Source of the DNA: an uncultured Chitinophagaceae bacterium
GTDB taxonomy: Bacteria > Bacteroidota > Bacteroidia > Chitinophagales > Chitinophagaceae
DNA: 12,722 nt
NCBI GenBank assembly: GCA_903841915.1
Contig: CAIMKO010000387.1
Span: 1-12,722 of the forward strand
Direction of reading: 5' to 3'
Positions 6,049 through 12,722 of the stretch are shown here, in pieces. Every line of letters starts with the position of its first letter. Position 1 is the first letter of the stretch. The position numbers were made by a program, and so were the translations under genes. The notes beneath the pieces were generated by a model. It was not told the origin of the DNA, did not search any database, and worked only from the letters and a program-made list of their open reading frames with translations.

Positions 6049-8442
6049 ATGTTTAGTGGTTTACAAAAATATTATTCTTGTGCACAAATTCTTCTTATTC
6101 TGTTTCTTCCTGTTCTTTCATTGGCAACAGAAAAGAATACAGAAACACCGTTTGCACAAAAAGGAATTATTGACCTCCGAAATATCGACCTTCAAAAAAC
6201 AACGGTAGCACTAAACGGAGAATGGGGCTTTTATTGGAATAAATTATTACCCCCCGCTTCTCAAATACCCCAAAATCCCGCTTATGTTCCATTTGCGCAG
6301 CTCTGGAATAATATGCAGGTGAACGGGCAAAAACTTTCTTCCACGGGCTTTGCAACCTATACGCTAACGGCATTAATGCCCAAAGAAAAAGGTAAACTGG
6401 CGATAGAACTTCCGGATGTTTATTCATGCTACAGGATCTATATCAACGGCCTTGAAATTGCCGCGAATGGAAATCCGGATACAAGCAAAGAAACATCCGT
6501 TGCGAAGTGGATCGATAAAACAGTGGAATTAATAAACCCCGCAGATACATTACAGATCATTTTTCAGATCGCAAACTATTGGCATTCAAAAGGGGGGCCT
6601 TATAAAGAGATCTCAATCGGAAGCAGAAACCTGCTGATGTATCAAAAGGAAAAAGAATCGGCATTCGATCTTTTGCTTACAGGCTGCTTATTTATGGGAG
6701 GTTTGTTTTTCTTCGGATTATACCTTTTTGGAAAACACGATAAAGTGATCTTGTATTTTTCTTTGTTCTGTATTGTATATAGTTATCGCATCATCGGTAC
6801 AGGATTGTATGAATTGCATTCTCTTTTCCCCTATATTCCATGGACCATTACCACGCACTTAGAATATCTTACTTTATTTGCGAGCGTAGGATTTTTTTCT
6901 TTGTACACGAGGGAGCTGTATCCGAAAGATTTTCACAAGATCGTAGTGAAGATAATGCTGGGATTATGCGGAACTTTTGTTGCGATCACCCTTGTTTTTC
7001 CGCCGAGTATTTTTACAATGCTCATTAATCCTTTTTTGGTTACCATGTTCTTTTTTATCGGCTATTCTTTTTATGTGTATATCAAGGCGGCCAAATATAA
7101 ACGCGTGGGCGCTAATTATGCATTGTTAAGTACAGCGGTGGGATTGATCATCAGCATCATTATCAATCTTGAATATTTTCATATTGTTGATCCGCAAAAG
7201 GGATTATTATTCATCGGATATGTCACCTTTTTCTTTTTACAGTCATTGATACTTTCTTTCCGTTTTGCGTTTACGCTGAACAAGGCTAAAACAGAAGCAG
7301 AGCAAGGATTGCAGGCAAAGAGCGAATTTCTGTCAACCATGTCACACGAAATTCGGACACCGCTAAACTCGGTGATCGGCCTTTCTTATTTATTGTTGAG
7401 AAGCAAGCCCCGAGAAGATCAAAAGGAAAACCTGAATGTGCTTTTGTTTTCTGCAAAGAATCTCTTGTCAATTGTAAACGATATCCTCGATTTCAATAAG
7501 ATCGAAGCGGGCAAAATAAAACTTGAATATATCGACATGGATATTGCCGGGATCATTCAAAATATTATTTCCGGATTAAAATCATTTGCTGATGATAAAG
7601 GGATCGAACTGTATGCACAAATTGATCCGGCGTTGAACAGAAAAATTATTGGCGACCCGACACGAACAGGACAGATATTGAACAACCTTATTCACAACGC
7701 GATCAAGTTTACCAAAGAAGGATCTGTTTTGATAGAAGTGATTGTTCTTGGACAATCAGAAAATGCAGTCACGTTAAAGATCAGCGTAAAAGATACCGGC
7801 ATCGGTATAGAAAAGCAAAAACAAAAAATAATATTCGAGCAGTTTACACAGGCGGACTCTTCTACCTCAAGAGGATTTGGCGGAACGGGTTTAGGCCTTG
7901 CCATTTGTAAAAAATTATTGATACTGCAGGATTCCGAATTGCATCTGATCAGCGAACCGGGAAAGGGCTCGGAATTTTATTTTGAGCAATCTTTTCCGAT
8001 CAGTAAAATGATCTTATCAGAAGCGACCGAGTCAAATGATCTTCCTGATGAAGATAGCAAACCGCTCATAAACACAGATATTTTATTAGTAGAGGATAAT
8101 GAGATGAATATCCTGGTAGCTAAAACTTTTCTGGAAAGATGGGGCGCAACAGTTGACGTAGCAAGAAACGGAGAAGAGGCGCTCGCTATATTGGACAAGG
8201 GTCGTCATAAATTGATCTTGATGGATATGCATATGCCCATAATGGATGGATATACTGCCACCAAAATAATGCGGGAGCAAGGGGTAACCGTTCCCATCAT
8301 TGCATTAACAGCCAGTCTTCCAAAAGAAGTAGAAGTACAGGCAAAGAATATTGGAATGGATGATATTGTTGTAAAACCCTTTGTGCCGGAAGAGTTGTAT
8401 AGAAAAATATTGCACTACACGAATATTTACCGAAGCCTTTAA
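6049..8442 (+). CDS. Hybrid sensor histidine kinase with 7TMR-DISM sensor
   Basis: A 797-aa membrane kinase. Order of parts: signal peptide (1-26); a periplasmic beta-sandwich sensor (about 33-200, LNGEWGFYW and RIYINGLEIAANG, of the DISM/galactose-binding-like type suggesting carbohydrate-like ligands); seven hydrophobic segments at about 205-227, 232-253, 263-287, 297-317, 321-345, 354-380 and 385-409; HisKA with FLSTMSHEIRTPLN, phospho-acceptor His433; HATPase with N-box NNLIHNAIKF (Asn550), DTGIGI (582-587) and GGTGLGLAI (611-619); and a receiver with acidic pair Glu682-Asp683, phospho-acceptor Asp726 in LMDMHMPIMDG and Lys776. All catalytic residues are present. There is no HPt or DNA-binding domain and no response regulator nearby, so its output partner is elsewhere. 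Upstream (5936-6048) only a weak -7-like TAAATTTA is seen. The gene ends 15 bp from a convergent gene with no clear terminator between. Confidence 0.93.
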   Translation: MFSGLQKYYSCAQILLILFLPVLSLATEKNTETPFAQKGIIDLRNIDLQKTTVALNGEWGFYWNKLLPPASQIPQNPAYVPFAQLWNNMQVNGQKLSSTGFATYTLTALMPKEKGKLAIELPDVYSCYRIYINGLEIAANGNPDTSKETSVAKWIDKTVELINPADTLQIIFQIANYWHSKGGPYKEISIGSRNLLMYQKEKESAFDLLLTGCLFMGGLFFFGLYLFGKHDKVILYFSLFCIVYSYRIIGTGLYELHSLFPYIPWTITTHLEYLTLFASVGFFSLYTRELYPKDFHKIVVKIMLGLCGTFVAITLVFPPSIFTMLINPFLVTMFFFIGYSFYVYIKAAKYKRVGANYALLSTAVGLIISIIINLEYFHIVDPQKGLLFIGYVTFFFLQSLILSFRFAFTLNKAKTEAEQGLQAKSEFLSTMSHEIRTPLNSVIGLSYLLLRSKPREDQKENLNVLLFSAKNLLSIVNDILDFNKIEAGKIKLEYIDMDIAGIIQNIISGLKSFADDKGIELYAQIDPALNRKIIGDPTRTGQILNNLIHNAIKFTKEGSVLIEVIVLGQSENAVTLKISVKDTGIGIEKQKQKIIFEQFTQADSSTSRGFGGTGLGLAICKKLLILQDSELHLISEPGKGSEFYFEQSFPISKMILSEATESNDLPDEDSKPLINTDILLVEDNEMNILVAKTFLERWGATVDVARNGEEALAILDKGRHKLILMDMHMPIMDGYTATKIMREQGVTVPIIALTASLPKEVEVQAKNIGMDDIVVKPFVPEELYRKILHYTNIYRSL

Positions 8443-8457
8443 AACCAGAATAATATG

Positions 8458-8931
8458 CTAGATCTTCTCTATGGAAACATTCTTTTTACTGTTTCTGCCT
8501 ACGGCATAATTGATTTTTAATTGCTGATAAATGGGATCCGCGGTCTTAACTCCTGATTGTGCCGCAAATCGTGCATTATGGAAATAAGCTTTGGTCATAT
8601 TCATCACCTCATTGCCAAGCTGGAGCTTTACATCGTCCATCAGTTTTTGTATTTTTTCTAATTCGCAGATCAATTCCTCATATTGATGATATAACTGCAA
8701 ATAGTTGTTACAGGTTTGAACATTGATAAAAGGAGGAACTGTTTCAGGCCTTGTTTTCATGTATTTCAATGCCGACTCAACAAAAGCCTGCTTTTTGGTA
8801 TTGAGCTTGAACATACTTCTTCTTTCAGTAGGCTTTAATTTTACATGATTTGGCAACATCATTCTGATGCCGGAAATGTTTTGCATGATCACGGCAATAT
8901 CCGATCCTGTAAACGTTCTGATAGGAGGCAT
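8458..8931 (-). CDS. Conserved-looking small protein of unknown function
   Basis: A 157-aa protein, predicted soluble, with no signal peptide or membrane segment. The first 30 residues look poorly structured; from about residue 30 (LPNHVKLKPTERRSMFKLNTKKQAFVESALKYM) it is mostly helical, with an ETVPPFINV segment, then a long amphipathic stretch (QLYHQYEELICELEKIQKLMDDVKLQLGNEVMNMTKAYFHNARFAAQ) that could form a helical bundle or coiled coil. It resembles small helical proteins I have seen repeatedly in Bacteroidota, but I cannot name a family or role. Start at 8931 is the first ATG; internal Met at residues 16 and 24-25 are alternatives, since the conserved-looking part begins later. It is convergent with the kinase gene. 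An inverted repeat lies upstream at 8962-8982. Confidence 0.7.
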   Translation of the reverse strand: MPPIRTFTGSDIAVIMQNISGIRMMLPNHVKLKPTERRSMFKLNTKKQAFVESALKYMKTRPETVPPFINVQTCNNYLQLYHQYEELICELEKIQKLMDDVKLQLGNEVMNMTKAYFHNARFAAQSGVKTADPIYQQLKINYAVGRNSKKNVSIEKI

Positions 8932-8961
8932 AAAAAGGGTCTTTTAGTATAAAACGTAGAA

Positions 8962-8982
8962 TAATTAGAAAATAACTAATTA
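8962..8982. repeat. Inverted repeat, possible operator
   Basis: TAATTAG, seven bases, CTAATTA: a perfect 7-bp inverted repeat 31 bp upstream of the minus-strand small gene, in the 170-bp divergent intergenic region that also serves the acyltransferase. A second small one, ATCAC-AAA-GTGAT, is at 9033-9045. Both are AT-rich and could be chance or regulator sites. Confidence 0.3.
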
Positions 8983-9101
8983 ATAACGCTAAAAAAGCCA
9001 AAAAATTTCAATTAATCCGAAAAATAAAAAAGATCACAAAGTGATAAAATGACCGTTGTCTCAACAAAATACTATCTTGAACCTTCTAAAACCCATTACG
9101 A

Positions 9102-9665
9102 TTGTTTAAATTATTCTCTATTTTCAGCCTTCGACTATTTGGTTGGGATGCCAAACCCAGATTTAACCAAGAAATTAAAAAGTGCATTATCGTTGTAGCA
9201 CCACATACAAGTGGATGGGATATTGTAATTGGAGTGCTTTATAGAAGCGTTATCGGAATTAGCGGCGCTAAATTTTTCGGGAAAAAGGAATTGTTTGATG
9301 GTCCATTCGGTTTTATATTTAAATCACTGGGAGGCACACCGGTAGACCGCTTCAGCAAACAGAACCTCGTAGAACAAGCAATAGAATTGTTTAATCAAAA
9401 CGAAAAATTCATACTGGCCCTGTCTCCCGAGGGCACCAGACAAAGGGTAGATAAGCTAAGAACCGGGTTTTATTATATCGCCAAAGGCGCAAATGTTCCA
9501 ATCGTGATGGCGGGCTTTGATTTTAAAAATAGAAAATTACTATTATCGGCTCCTTTTTACACTTCTGATAACGAAAAGGAAGATTTTCGTAAGATAATCG
9601 CGTTTTTTGCACCAATACAAGGTAAAATTCCTGATCTAGGAATGGGGCATTTATTGCAGAAATAA
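9102..9665 (+). CDS. Short PlsC-type acyltransferase (1-acylglycerol-3-phosphate acyltransferase family)
   Basis: The 187-aa protein carries the acyltransferase catalytic motif HTSGWD (His35 x4 Asp40), FFGKKELFDGPFG and GGTPVDR of block II, and SPEGTR (108-113, with Glu110) of block III. The family transfers acyl chains to lysophosphatidate or related lipids at the inner membrane face. It lacks the long N-terminal membrane helix of PlsC proper and is shorter (PlsC is about 240 aa), resembling the compact form common in Bacteroidota, so the acceptor may differ. The frame has a stop at 9087-9089 and no ATG before the catalytic motif, so the TTG at 9102-9104 is the likely start, giving an N-terminus (MFKLFSIFSLRLFGW) like the family's. 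No clear promoter was found; the tRNA gene begins 59 bp after the stop. Confidence 0.88.
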   Translation: MFKLFSIFSLRLFGWDAKPRFNQEIKKCIIVVAPHTSGWDIVIGVLYRSVIGISGAKFFGKKELFDGPFGFIFKSLGGTPVDRFSKQNLVEQAIELFNQNEKFILALSPEGTRQRVDKLRTGFYYIAKGANVPIVMAGFDFKNRKLLLSAPFYTSDNEKEDFRKIIAFFAPIQGKIPDLGMGHLLQK

Positions 9666-9708
9666 TAAATTTTATCGTTTCAATTCATTATTTGAAATCG
9701 ATAATTCG

Positions 9709-9716
9709 TAAATTCG
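9709..9716 (+). promoter_or_regulatory. Possible -7 box of the tRNA-Gln gene
   Basis: TAAATTCG is a 7-of-8 match to TAnnTTTG, 8 bp before the mature tRNA. A TTTG lies at 9691-9694, but the 14-base spacing is shorter than usual. The tRNA may instead be cotranscribed with the acyltransferase. Confidence 0.25.
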
Positions 9717-9724
9717 CGATTCAT

Positions 9725-9795
9725 TGCCCGATAGTATAATGGTAGTACTTCAGATTCTGGTTCTGACTGTCTTGGTTCGAATCCAGGTCGGGTAA
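9725..9795 (+). tRNA. tRNA-Gln (anticodon CTG)
   Basis: The 71-nt sequence folds as a complete cloverleaf. The acceptor stem is TGCCCGA with TCGGGTA, including the U1-A72 pair typical of tRNA-Gln and one G-U; the D-stem is GTAT/GTAC with an AATGGTA loop; the anticodon stem TCAGA/TCTGA is perfect around loop TTCTGGT, with anticodon CTG at 9757-9759; the T-arm is CTTGG-TTCGAAT-CCAGG. A is the discriminator and CCA is not encoded. It reads CAG codons; a second tRNA-Gln(TTG) for CAA must be elsewhere in the genome. Confidence 0.95.
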
Positions 9796-9806
9796 CAAGG
9801 CCAAAC

Positions 9807-9838
9807 AAAAAATCCTGAAAATTGTTTCAGGATTTTTT
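9807..9838 (+). terminator. Intrinsic terminator after tRNA-Gln
   Basis: ATCCTGAAA, a four-base ATTG loop, TTTCAGGAT and then a T-run, preceded by a matching A-run. It starts 12 bp after the tRNA. The A-run and T-run make it potentially active in both directions. Confidence 0.9.
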
Positions 9839-9849
9839 ATTTAATATGC

Positions 9850-9878
9850 TTGAATAAGAAAATAATCATTTACTTTAG
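9850..9878 (+). promoter_or_regulatory. Possible promoter with long leader
   Basis: TTG (9850-9852), 18 bases, then TACTTTAG (9871-9878), 7 of 8 to TAnnTTTG. If used, transcription would begin near 9884 and leave a leader of about 300 nt before the ATG at 10184, crossing both repeat copies. The tRNA terminator lies just upstream, which fits a new transcription unit beginning here. Confidence 0.4.
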
Positions 9879-9897
9879 CGCCGCCGTATAAAAAAAT

Positions 9898-9945
9898 AGG
9901 CCCTTCCGTAGAAACGGACTGACCCCTAACGATTGCTTGCCATAT
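9898..9945 (+). repeat. Diverged direct repeat, copy A
   Basis: Begins AGGCCCTT and ends CTAACGATTGCTTGCCATAT. The last 20 bases differ from copy B at one position only, while the middle differs in length and sequence and contains a small hairpin (9905-9918). Confidence 0.75.
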
Positions 9946-10001
9946 GAAAATTCTTAGTGTTTGTCGCTTTTAGCTGAACTAAGCAGCTTGTTTTCGAATT
10001 A

Positions 10002-10042
10002 AGGCCCTTAACGATTTTTGCTCTAACGATTGCTTGCTATAT
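10002..10042 (+). repeat. Diverged direct repeat, copy B
   Basis: Begins AGGCCCTT and ends CTAACGATTGCTTGCTATAT. It also contains a degenerate third copy of the core, CCCTTAACGATTTTTGC (10005-10021), directly before the good one. Spacing between copies A and B is 56 bp. Confidence 0.75.
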
Positions 10043-10090
10043 CTTTTGCCTCAATTACAATGTAAAAGTAAAGACCAATTCCATGGTATT

Positions 10091-10113
10091 CAAAACAGAT
10101 TCATGCTGTTTTG
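10091..10113. repeat. Inverted repeat upstream of the 519-aa gene
   Basis: CAAAACAG, seven bases, CTGTTTTG: a perfect 8-bp inverted repeat ending 70 bp before the ATG. No T-tract follows, so a terminator is unlikely; it could be an operator or part of leader structure. Confidence 0.45.
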
Positions 10114-10183
10114 TTGATGGCAAAACTGAAAAAGTTTTCTTAAAATCCTTACTGGTACTGTATTTTAGGTCAAAAACGTTATC

Positions 10184-11743
10184 ATGTCCAACAGGTTTTC
10201 CGACATATTATATCAATTGATTTTAACACTGGAGAAGTCGGAAAAGCGCCATTTTAAGCTCTATATCAAAAGAAGTTCGGGAAAACAAGACCTTAAGATC
10301 ATCCAATTATTCGACGTTTTGGACAAACTTCCCGAATACGACGAGAAATTATTGCTGAAAAAATTGCCCGGCGTCACCAAACCTCAACTTGCTAACCTAA
10401 AGAATCATTTATACAAAGAACTACTGGCAAGCCTTCGTTTACTGAAAACAACAGAGAATATAGATCTGCAGCTAAGTGAACATTTAGACAACGCAAGGTT
10501 GCTTTATAATAAAGGACTGAAAATACAAAGCCTCCGTATTTTAGAAAAAGCAAAAGAGATCGCAAAAGCCAATCAGAAATTTAATTTTCTTGTGCAGGCA
10601 ATTTCATTAGAAAAGAAAATCGAAACACTGCACATCACCAGAAGTTCTACTGATAAAACAGAAGTGATGACGCAGGAAGCGTTGGCCATCAGCGATCATA
10701 TCAATCGCGTTACTCGCTTATCAAATCTGGCACTGCTTTTATATCGTTGGTATGTTATTAACGGACATGCAAGAAATGAGATCGACGAAGAAGATATCAA
10801 AGTATATTTTAAAAAACAATTGCCACAGGATGTAGATGCGGTAAATGGTTTCTATGAAAAATTATATCTCTACCAATGTTATTGCTGGTATGCTTTTATT
10901 CGTCAGGACTTTTTAATGTATTACAGATACAGCCAGAAATGGATCGATCTATATGATGAAGAACCGCAAATGAAAGCAGTTGAAACCGGCCACTTTATCA
11001 AGGGGATGCATAATTTATTAAATGCCCATTTTGACCTGCGAAACAATCAGCTATTTGATAAAACGATCAAAAGGTTTGAAGCATTTGCAAAAACAGAGGC
11101 AGCCAAACAGCACGATAATTTCAGAACACATACATCTATTTATATCAACAGTGCCAAAATAAATCTGCACCTGATGCAGGGTACATTTAAAGAAGGCGTT
11201 GCATTGATCCCGCATATTGAAAGAAAGCTGGAGGAATATTCGATGTATGTCGACAGGCACCGCATTCTTGTTTTTAATTACAAGTTTGCAACCTTGCATT
11301 TCGGCAATGGTAATTTTAATGCATCGATCGATTATTTACAGAAGATCATCAACGGCCCAATGGACCTCCGGGTCGATTTGCAATGTTATGCAAGGGTATT
11401 GCACCTCATGGCGCATTATGAACTGGGAAACACAGAGATCATAGACTCCCTGATAAAGTCGGTGTTTCGTTTCATGGCGAAAATGAAAAACCTGACAGTG
11501 GTGGAAGAAACCATGTTCCGTTTTTTAAGAAACAGCTTTGGTGTTTCGCCAAAACAATTGCAACCCGAATTGGTAAGGTTTTTAAACAGCATCAAACATT
11601 TAGAGAAAAACCGTTTTGAAACAAGATCCTTTGCTTACCTCGATATTATTTCCTGGGTTGAAAGTAAAGTGCACAAAAAACCCATGAGCGAGATCATTCA
11701 AAATAAATTCAAGAAGAGCCGCAAGAGAAATTATACTGCATAG
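10184..11743 (+). CDS. Large helical-repeat (TPR-like) protein of unknown function
   Basis: A 519-aa protein with no signal peptide, no membrane segment and no catalytic motif, hence probably cytoplasmic. Residues 1-95 form a characteristic N-terminal module (ILTLEKSEKRHFKLYIKRSS, QLFDVLDKLPEYDEKLL, LKNHLYKELLASLRLL). From about 96 onward, paired amphipathic helices follow one another (ARLLYNKGLKIQSLRILEKAKEIA near 104-127; FKEGVALIPHIERKLEEY and GNFNASIDYLQKII further on) in TPR-like spacing, giving an alpha-solenoid. The tail is basic (KFKKSRKRN). I recognise this layout as a family widespread in Bacteroidota and usually left as hypothetical; such solenoids commonly bind other proteins. It stands alone, with no close partner gene on either side. 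Start is supported by length and the N-terminal module. Confidence 0.88.
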   Translation: MSNRFSDILYQLILTLEKSEKRHFKLYIKRSSGKQDLKIIQLFDVLDKLPEYDEKLLLKKLPGVTKPQLANLKNHLYKELLASLRLLKTTENIDLQLSEHLDNARLLYNKGLKIQSLRILEKAKEIAKANQKFNFLVQAISLEKKIETLHITRSSTDKTEVMTQEALAISDHINRVTRLSNLALLLYRWYVINGHARNEIDEEDIKVYFKKQLPQDVDAVNGFYEKLYLYQCYCWYAFIRQDFLMYYRYSQKWIDLYDEEPQMKAVETGHFIKGMHNLLNAHFDLRNNQLFDKTIKRFEAFAKTEAAKQHDNFRTHTSIYINSAKINLHLMQGTFKEGVALIPHIERKLEEYSMYVDRHRILVFNYKFATLHFGNGNFNASIDYLQKIINGPMDLRVDLQCYARVLHLMAHYELGNTEIIDSLIKSVFRFMAKMKNLTVVEETMFRFLRNSFGVSPKQLQPELVRFLNSIKHLEKNRFETRSFAYLDIISWVESKVHKKPMSEIIQNKFKKSRKRNYTA

Positions 11744-11853
11744 CATCAAATATTCTGTGGGTTGTCCACATTGGAAATCTAGCTATTGCAAATACGAGAT
11801 CTAATTTCTATTTTGTTAGAGGCATTTCATTTTTTACCCTAAAAAGATTGCAT

Positions 11854-12285
11854 ATGAACACGCAAAAATTTATTGTCTCCGGCATAGTCGGAGGGATTGT
11901 TATGTTTGCAGCAGGATATGTTGTTTATGGTTTGGTGTTAATGAATTATATGAACACACATCCGGGGCTTGCTGATCCTAAAATCGTTCATCGTCAAATG
12001 AGTGAATTTGTTTGGTGGGCATTGGTGCTCGGACATGTTTTCTACGGATTAATGCTTTCTTACATTTATAACAAATGGGCAAATATCAGCACCCTTGGTG
12101 CCGGCGCTATGGCTGGGGCAGTATTAGGCCTACTGTTTGTATTGTCTCATGATTTACCCATGTATGGAACTACCATGCTTTTATCAAAATATTCTTTTGC
12201 TGCGGATGTGGTTGGTAGTGTTGTAGTAAGCGCCATTACTGGTGCAGCAGTGGGCTGGGCAAATAGTTGGGGAAGCAAAGCATAA
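11854..12285 (+). CDS. Small four-helix inner-membrane protein, unknown function
   Basis: The 143-aa product has four hydrophobic segments at about residues 7-30, 52-72, 80-98 and 115-137, joined by short loops, with glycine- and alanine-rich helices (GAGAMAGAVLGLLF, GSVVVSAITGAAVGW). Polar residues within or near helices include His61, His99 and Asp100. It is probably an integral inner-membrane protein; I cannot assign a family or activity. The start is set at ATG 11854 rather than the in-frame TTG two codons earlier (11848), because ATG gives the usual MNTQKFI beginning. It lies 110 bp after the helical-repeat gene, separated by a small hairpin (11756-11770), and ends at a strong terminator, so it is probably a single-gene unit. 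Confidence 0.85.
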   Translation: MNTQKFIVSGIVGGIVMFAAGYVVYGLVLMNYMNTHPGLADPKIVHRQMSEFVWWALVLGHVFYGLMLSYIYNKWANISTLGAGAMAGAVLGLLFVLSHDLPMYGTTMLLSKYSFAADVVGSVVVSAITGAAVGWANSWGSKA

Positions 12286-12308
12286 CTTGAGTTAAATAAA
12301 TAAATTGG

Positions 12309-12343
12309 AAGAGCGATATTTTTTATCGCTCTTTTTTATTTTC
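12309..12343 (+). terminator. Intrinsic terminator after the membrane protein
   Basis: AAGAGCGATA, a five-T loop, TATCGCTCTT, then TTTTATTTT. The stem is a perfect 10 bp and begins 24 bp after the stop codon. Confidence 0.92.
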
Positions 12344-12376
12344 ATTATCACAGAAAGAAGTTTGAAATTTGGAAGA

Positions 12377-12722
12377 ATGAAGCGGATAGCAAAATATATT
12401 CTTATTGTTTTTATTTTTTTATTGTGCGCTTGCGCTACAAAATATAAAAATCCGCATATTGCGATTCAAACAGAATATGGTGATATTGAAATTGAACTGT
12501 ACCCCGAACAGGCACCTAAAACAGTAGCAGCATTTTTATCTTATATAGATTCGGGTTATTATAAACGTTGTTCTTTTTACCGAGTGTTGAATGATGAGAA
12601 CCAGCCAAGCAACGCCCCCAAAACAGAATTGATACAGGGCGGTATCTGGAAAACAAATAATAAACTCGCTTCACAATTAAAAGGCATTCCGCACGAAACA
12701 ACGCAACAAACAAAGATCTTGC
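12377..12722 (+). CDS. Cyclophilin-type peptidyl-prolyl isomerase lipoprotein, N-terminal part
   Basis: The frame opens at ATG 12377 and is still open at the right edge (115 residues visible). Residues 1-18 are a lipoprotein signal (MKRIAKYILIVFIFLLCA) with likely lipidated Cys19 (lipobox LCAC; Cys17 is an alternative). From residue 28 the cyclophilin fold begins: HIAIQTEYGDIEIELYPEQAPKTVAAFLSYIDSGYY, then CSFYRVL and IQGGIW, the standard first strands and the F-x-R-V segment carrying the active-site arginine region. Cyclophilins catalyse proline cis-trans isomerisation; this one is predicted to work in the periplasm, tethered to a membrane. GGAAG just before the ATG could be a ribosome site. 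Insertions after FYRVL (NDENQPSNAPK) suggest the bacterial periplasmic subtype. Confidence 0.92.
   Translation, partial: MKRIAKYILIVFIFLLCACATKYKNPHIAIQTEYGDIEIELYPEQAPKTVAAFLSYIDSGYYKRCSFYRVLNDENQPSNAPKTELIQGGIWKTNNKLASQLKGIPHETTQQTKIL

Larger units (their letters stand above)
9839..10183. other. Gene-free 345-bp stretch with repeats and small hairpins
   Basis: No credible coding frame is present; the longest ATG frame that starts inside the repeat (9944-9973) has nine codons. What it holds: a promoter-like pair (9850-9878), two copies of a diverged block (9898-9945 and 10002-10042), and three small hairpins: TCCGT-AGAA-ACGGA (9905-9918), AGCTG-7-CAGCT (9972-9988) and CAAAACAG-7-CTGTTTTG (10091-10113). 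It may be a long leader of the 519-aa gene, a small RNA, or remains of a repeat element next to the tRNA. Confidence 0.6.

Noticed and set aside
9725..9838. tRNA-Gln as an attachment site of a genomic island
   Set aside because: No integrase, no repeated tRNA 3' end and no foreign-looking cargo in the window.
9944..9973. Nine-codon frame starting ATGAAAATTCTTAGTG as a leader peptide
   Set aside because: No regulatory codon run, no ribosome site and no attenuator-like hairpin pair directly after it.
9898..10042. CRISPR array
   Set aside because: Only two to three imperfect copies with different internal lengths and no regular spacers or cas genes.
11762..11770. DnaA-box-like TTGTCCACA within a small hairpin (TGTGG-GTTGT-CCACA, 11756-11770)
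   Set aside because: One 8-of-9 match alone, without a cluster of boxes, an AT-rich unwinding region or dnaA, does not support an origin; it may just be a weak hairpin after the 519-aa gene.

Overview
The window looks like chromosomal DNA of a Bacteroidota bacterium, most likely near Chitinophagaceae/Sphingobacteriia (the family is inference). The evidence is AT-rich intergenic DNA, weak Shine-Dalgarno signals, promoter-like TAnnTTTG boxes just upstream of mnmG and feoA, lineage-typical proteins (a periplasmic amidohydrolase, a 7TMR-DISM hybrid kinase, an OmpA-type lipoprotein, a 519-aa helical-repeat protein of the Bacteroidota type) and a tRNA-Gln with a GGT anticodon 3' flank. Most of it is ordinary core genome. 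No phage, insertion sequence, CRISPR array or defence system is visible.

Layout. Positions 1-4021 are read on the minus strand: ybeY, a CAP-domain secreted protein whose start codon overlaps the ybeY stop (TAATG), then a 300-bp intergenic stretch, then mnmG, then the 5' part of an exported amidohydrolase that runs off the left edge. From about 4070 the plus strand takes over: a FeoA-like protein without an adjacent feoB, nadD, and an OmpA-family lipoprotein closed by a strong palindromic terminator. A 797-aa membrane hybrid histidine kinase follows, meeting tail-to-tail a small minus-strand gene of unknown function. Next come a short PlsC-type acyltransferase with a TTG start, tRNA-Gln(CTG) with its own terminator, a gene-free stretch of about 345 bp with a diverged repeated block, the 519-aa helical-repeat protein, a small four-helix membrane protein with a terminator, and the 5' part of a cyclophilin-type peptidyl-prolyl isomerase lipoprotein cut by the right edge.

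The most notable non-genic signals are two ParB-binding (parS-like) palindromes 880 bp apart, one upstream of mnmG and one inside the first codons of the CAP gene, and between them a perfect 48-bp palindrome with no spacer. Together they suggest a centromere-like segregation region, usually found on the origin-proximal part of a chromosome, although parA, parB and dnaA are not in the window. Functionally the region mixes RNA maturation and modification (YbeY, MnmG, tRNA-Gln), NAD synthesis (NadD) and cell-envelope functions (OmpA-type lipoprotein, acyltransferase, CAP protein, PPIase); nothing suggests they form one dedicated pathway.
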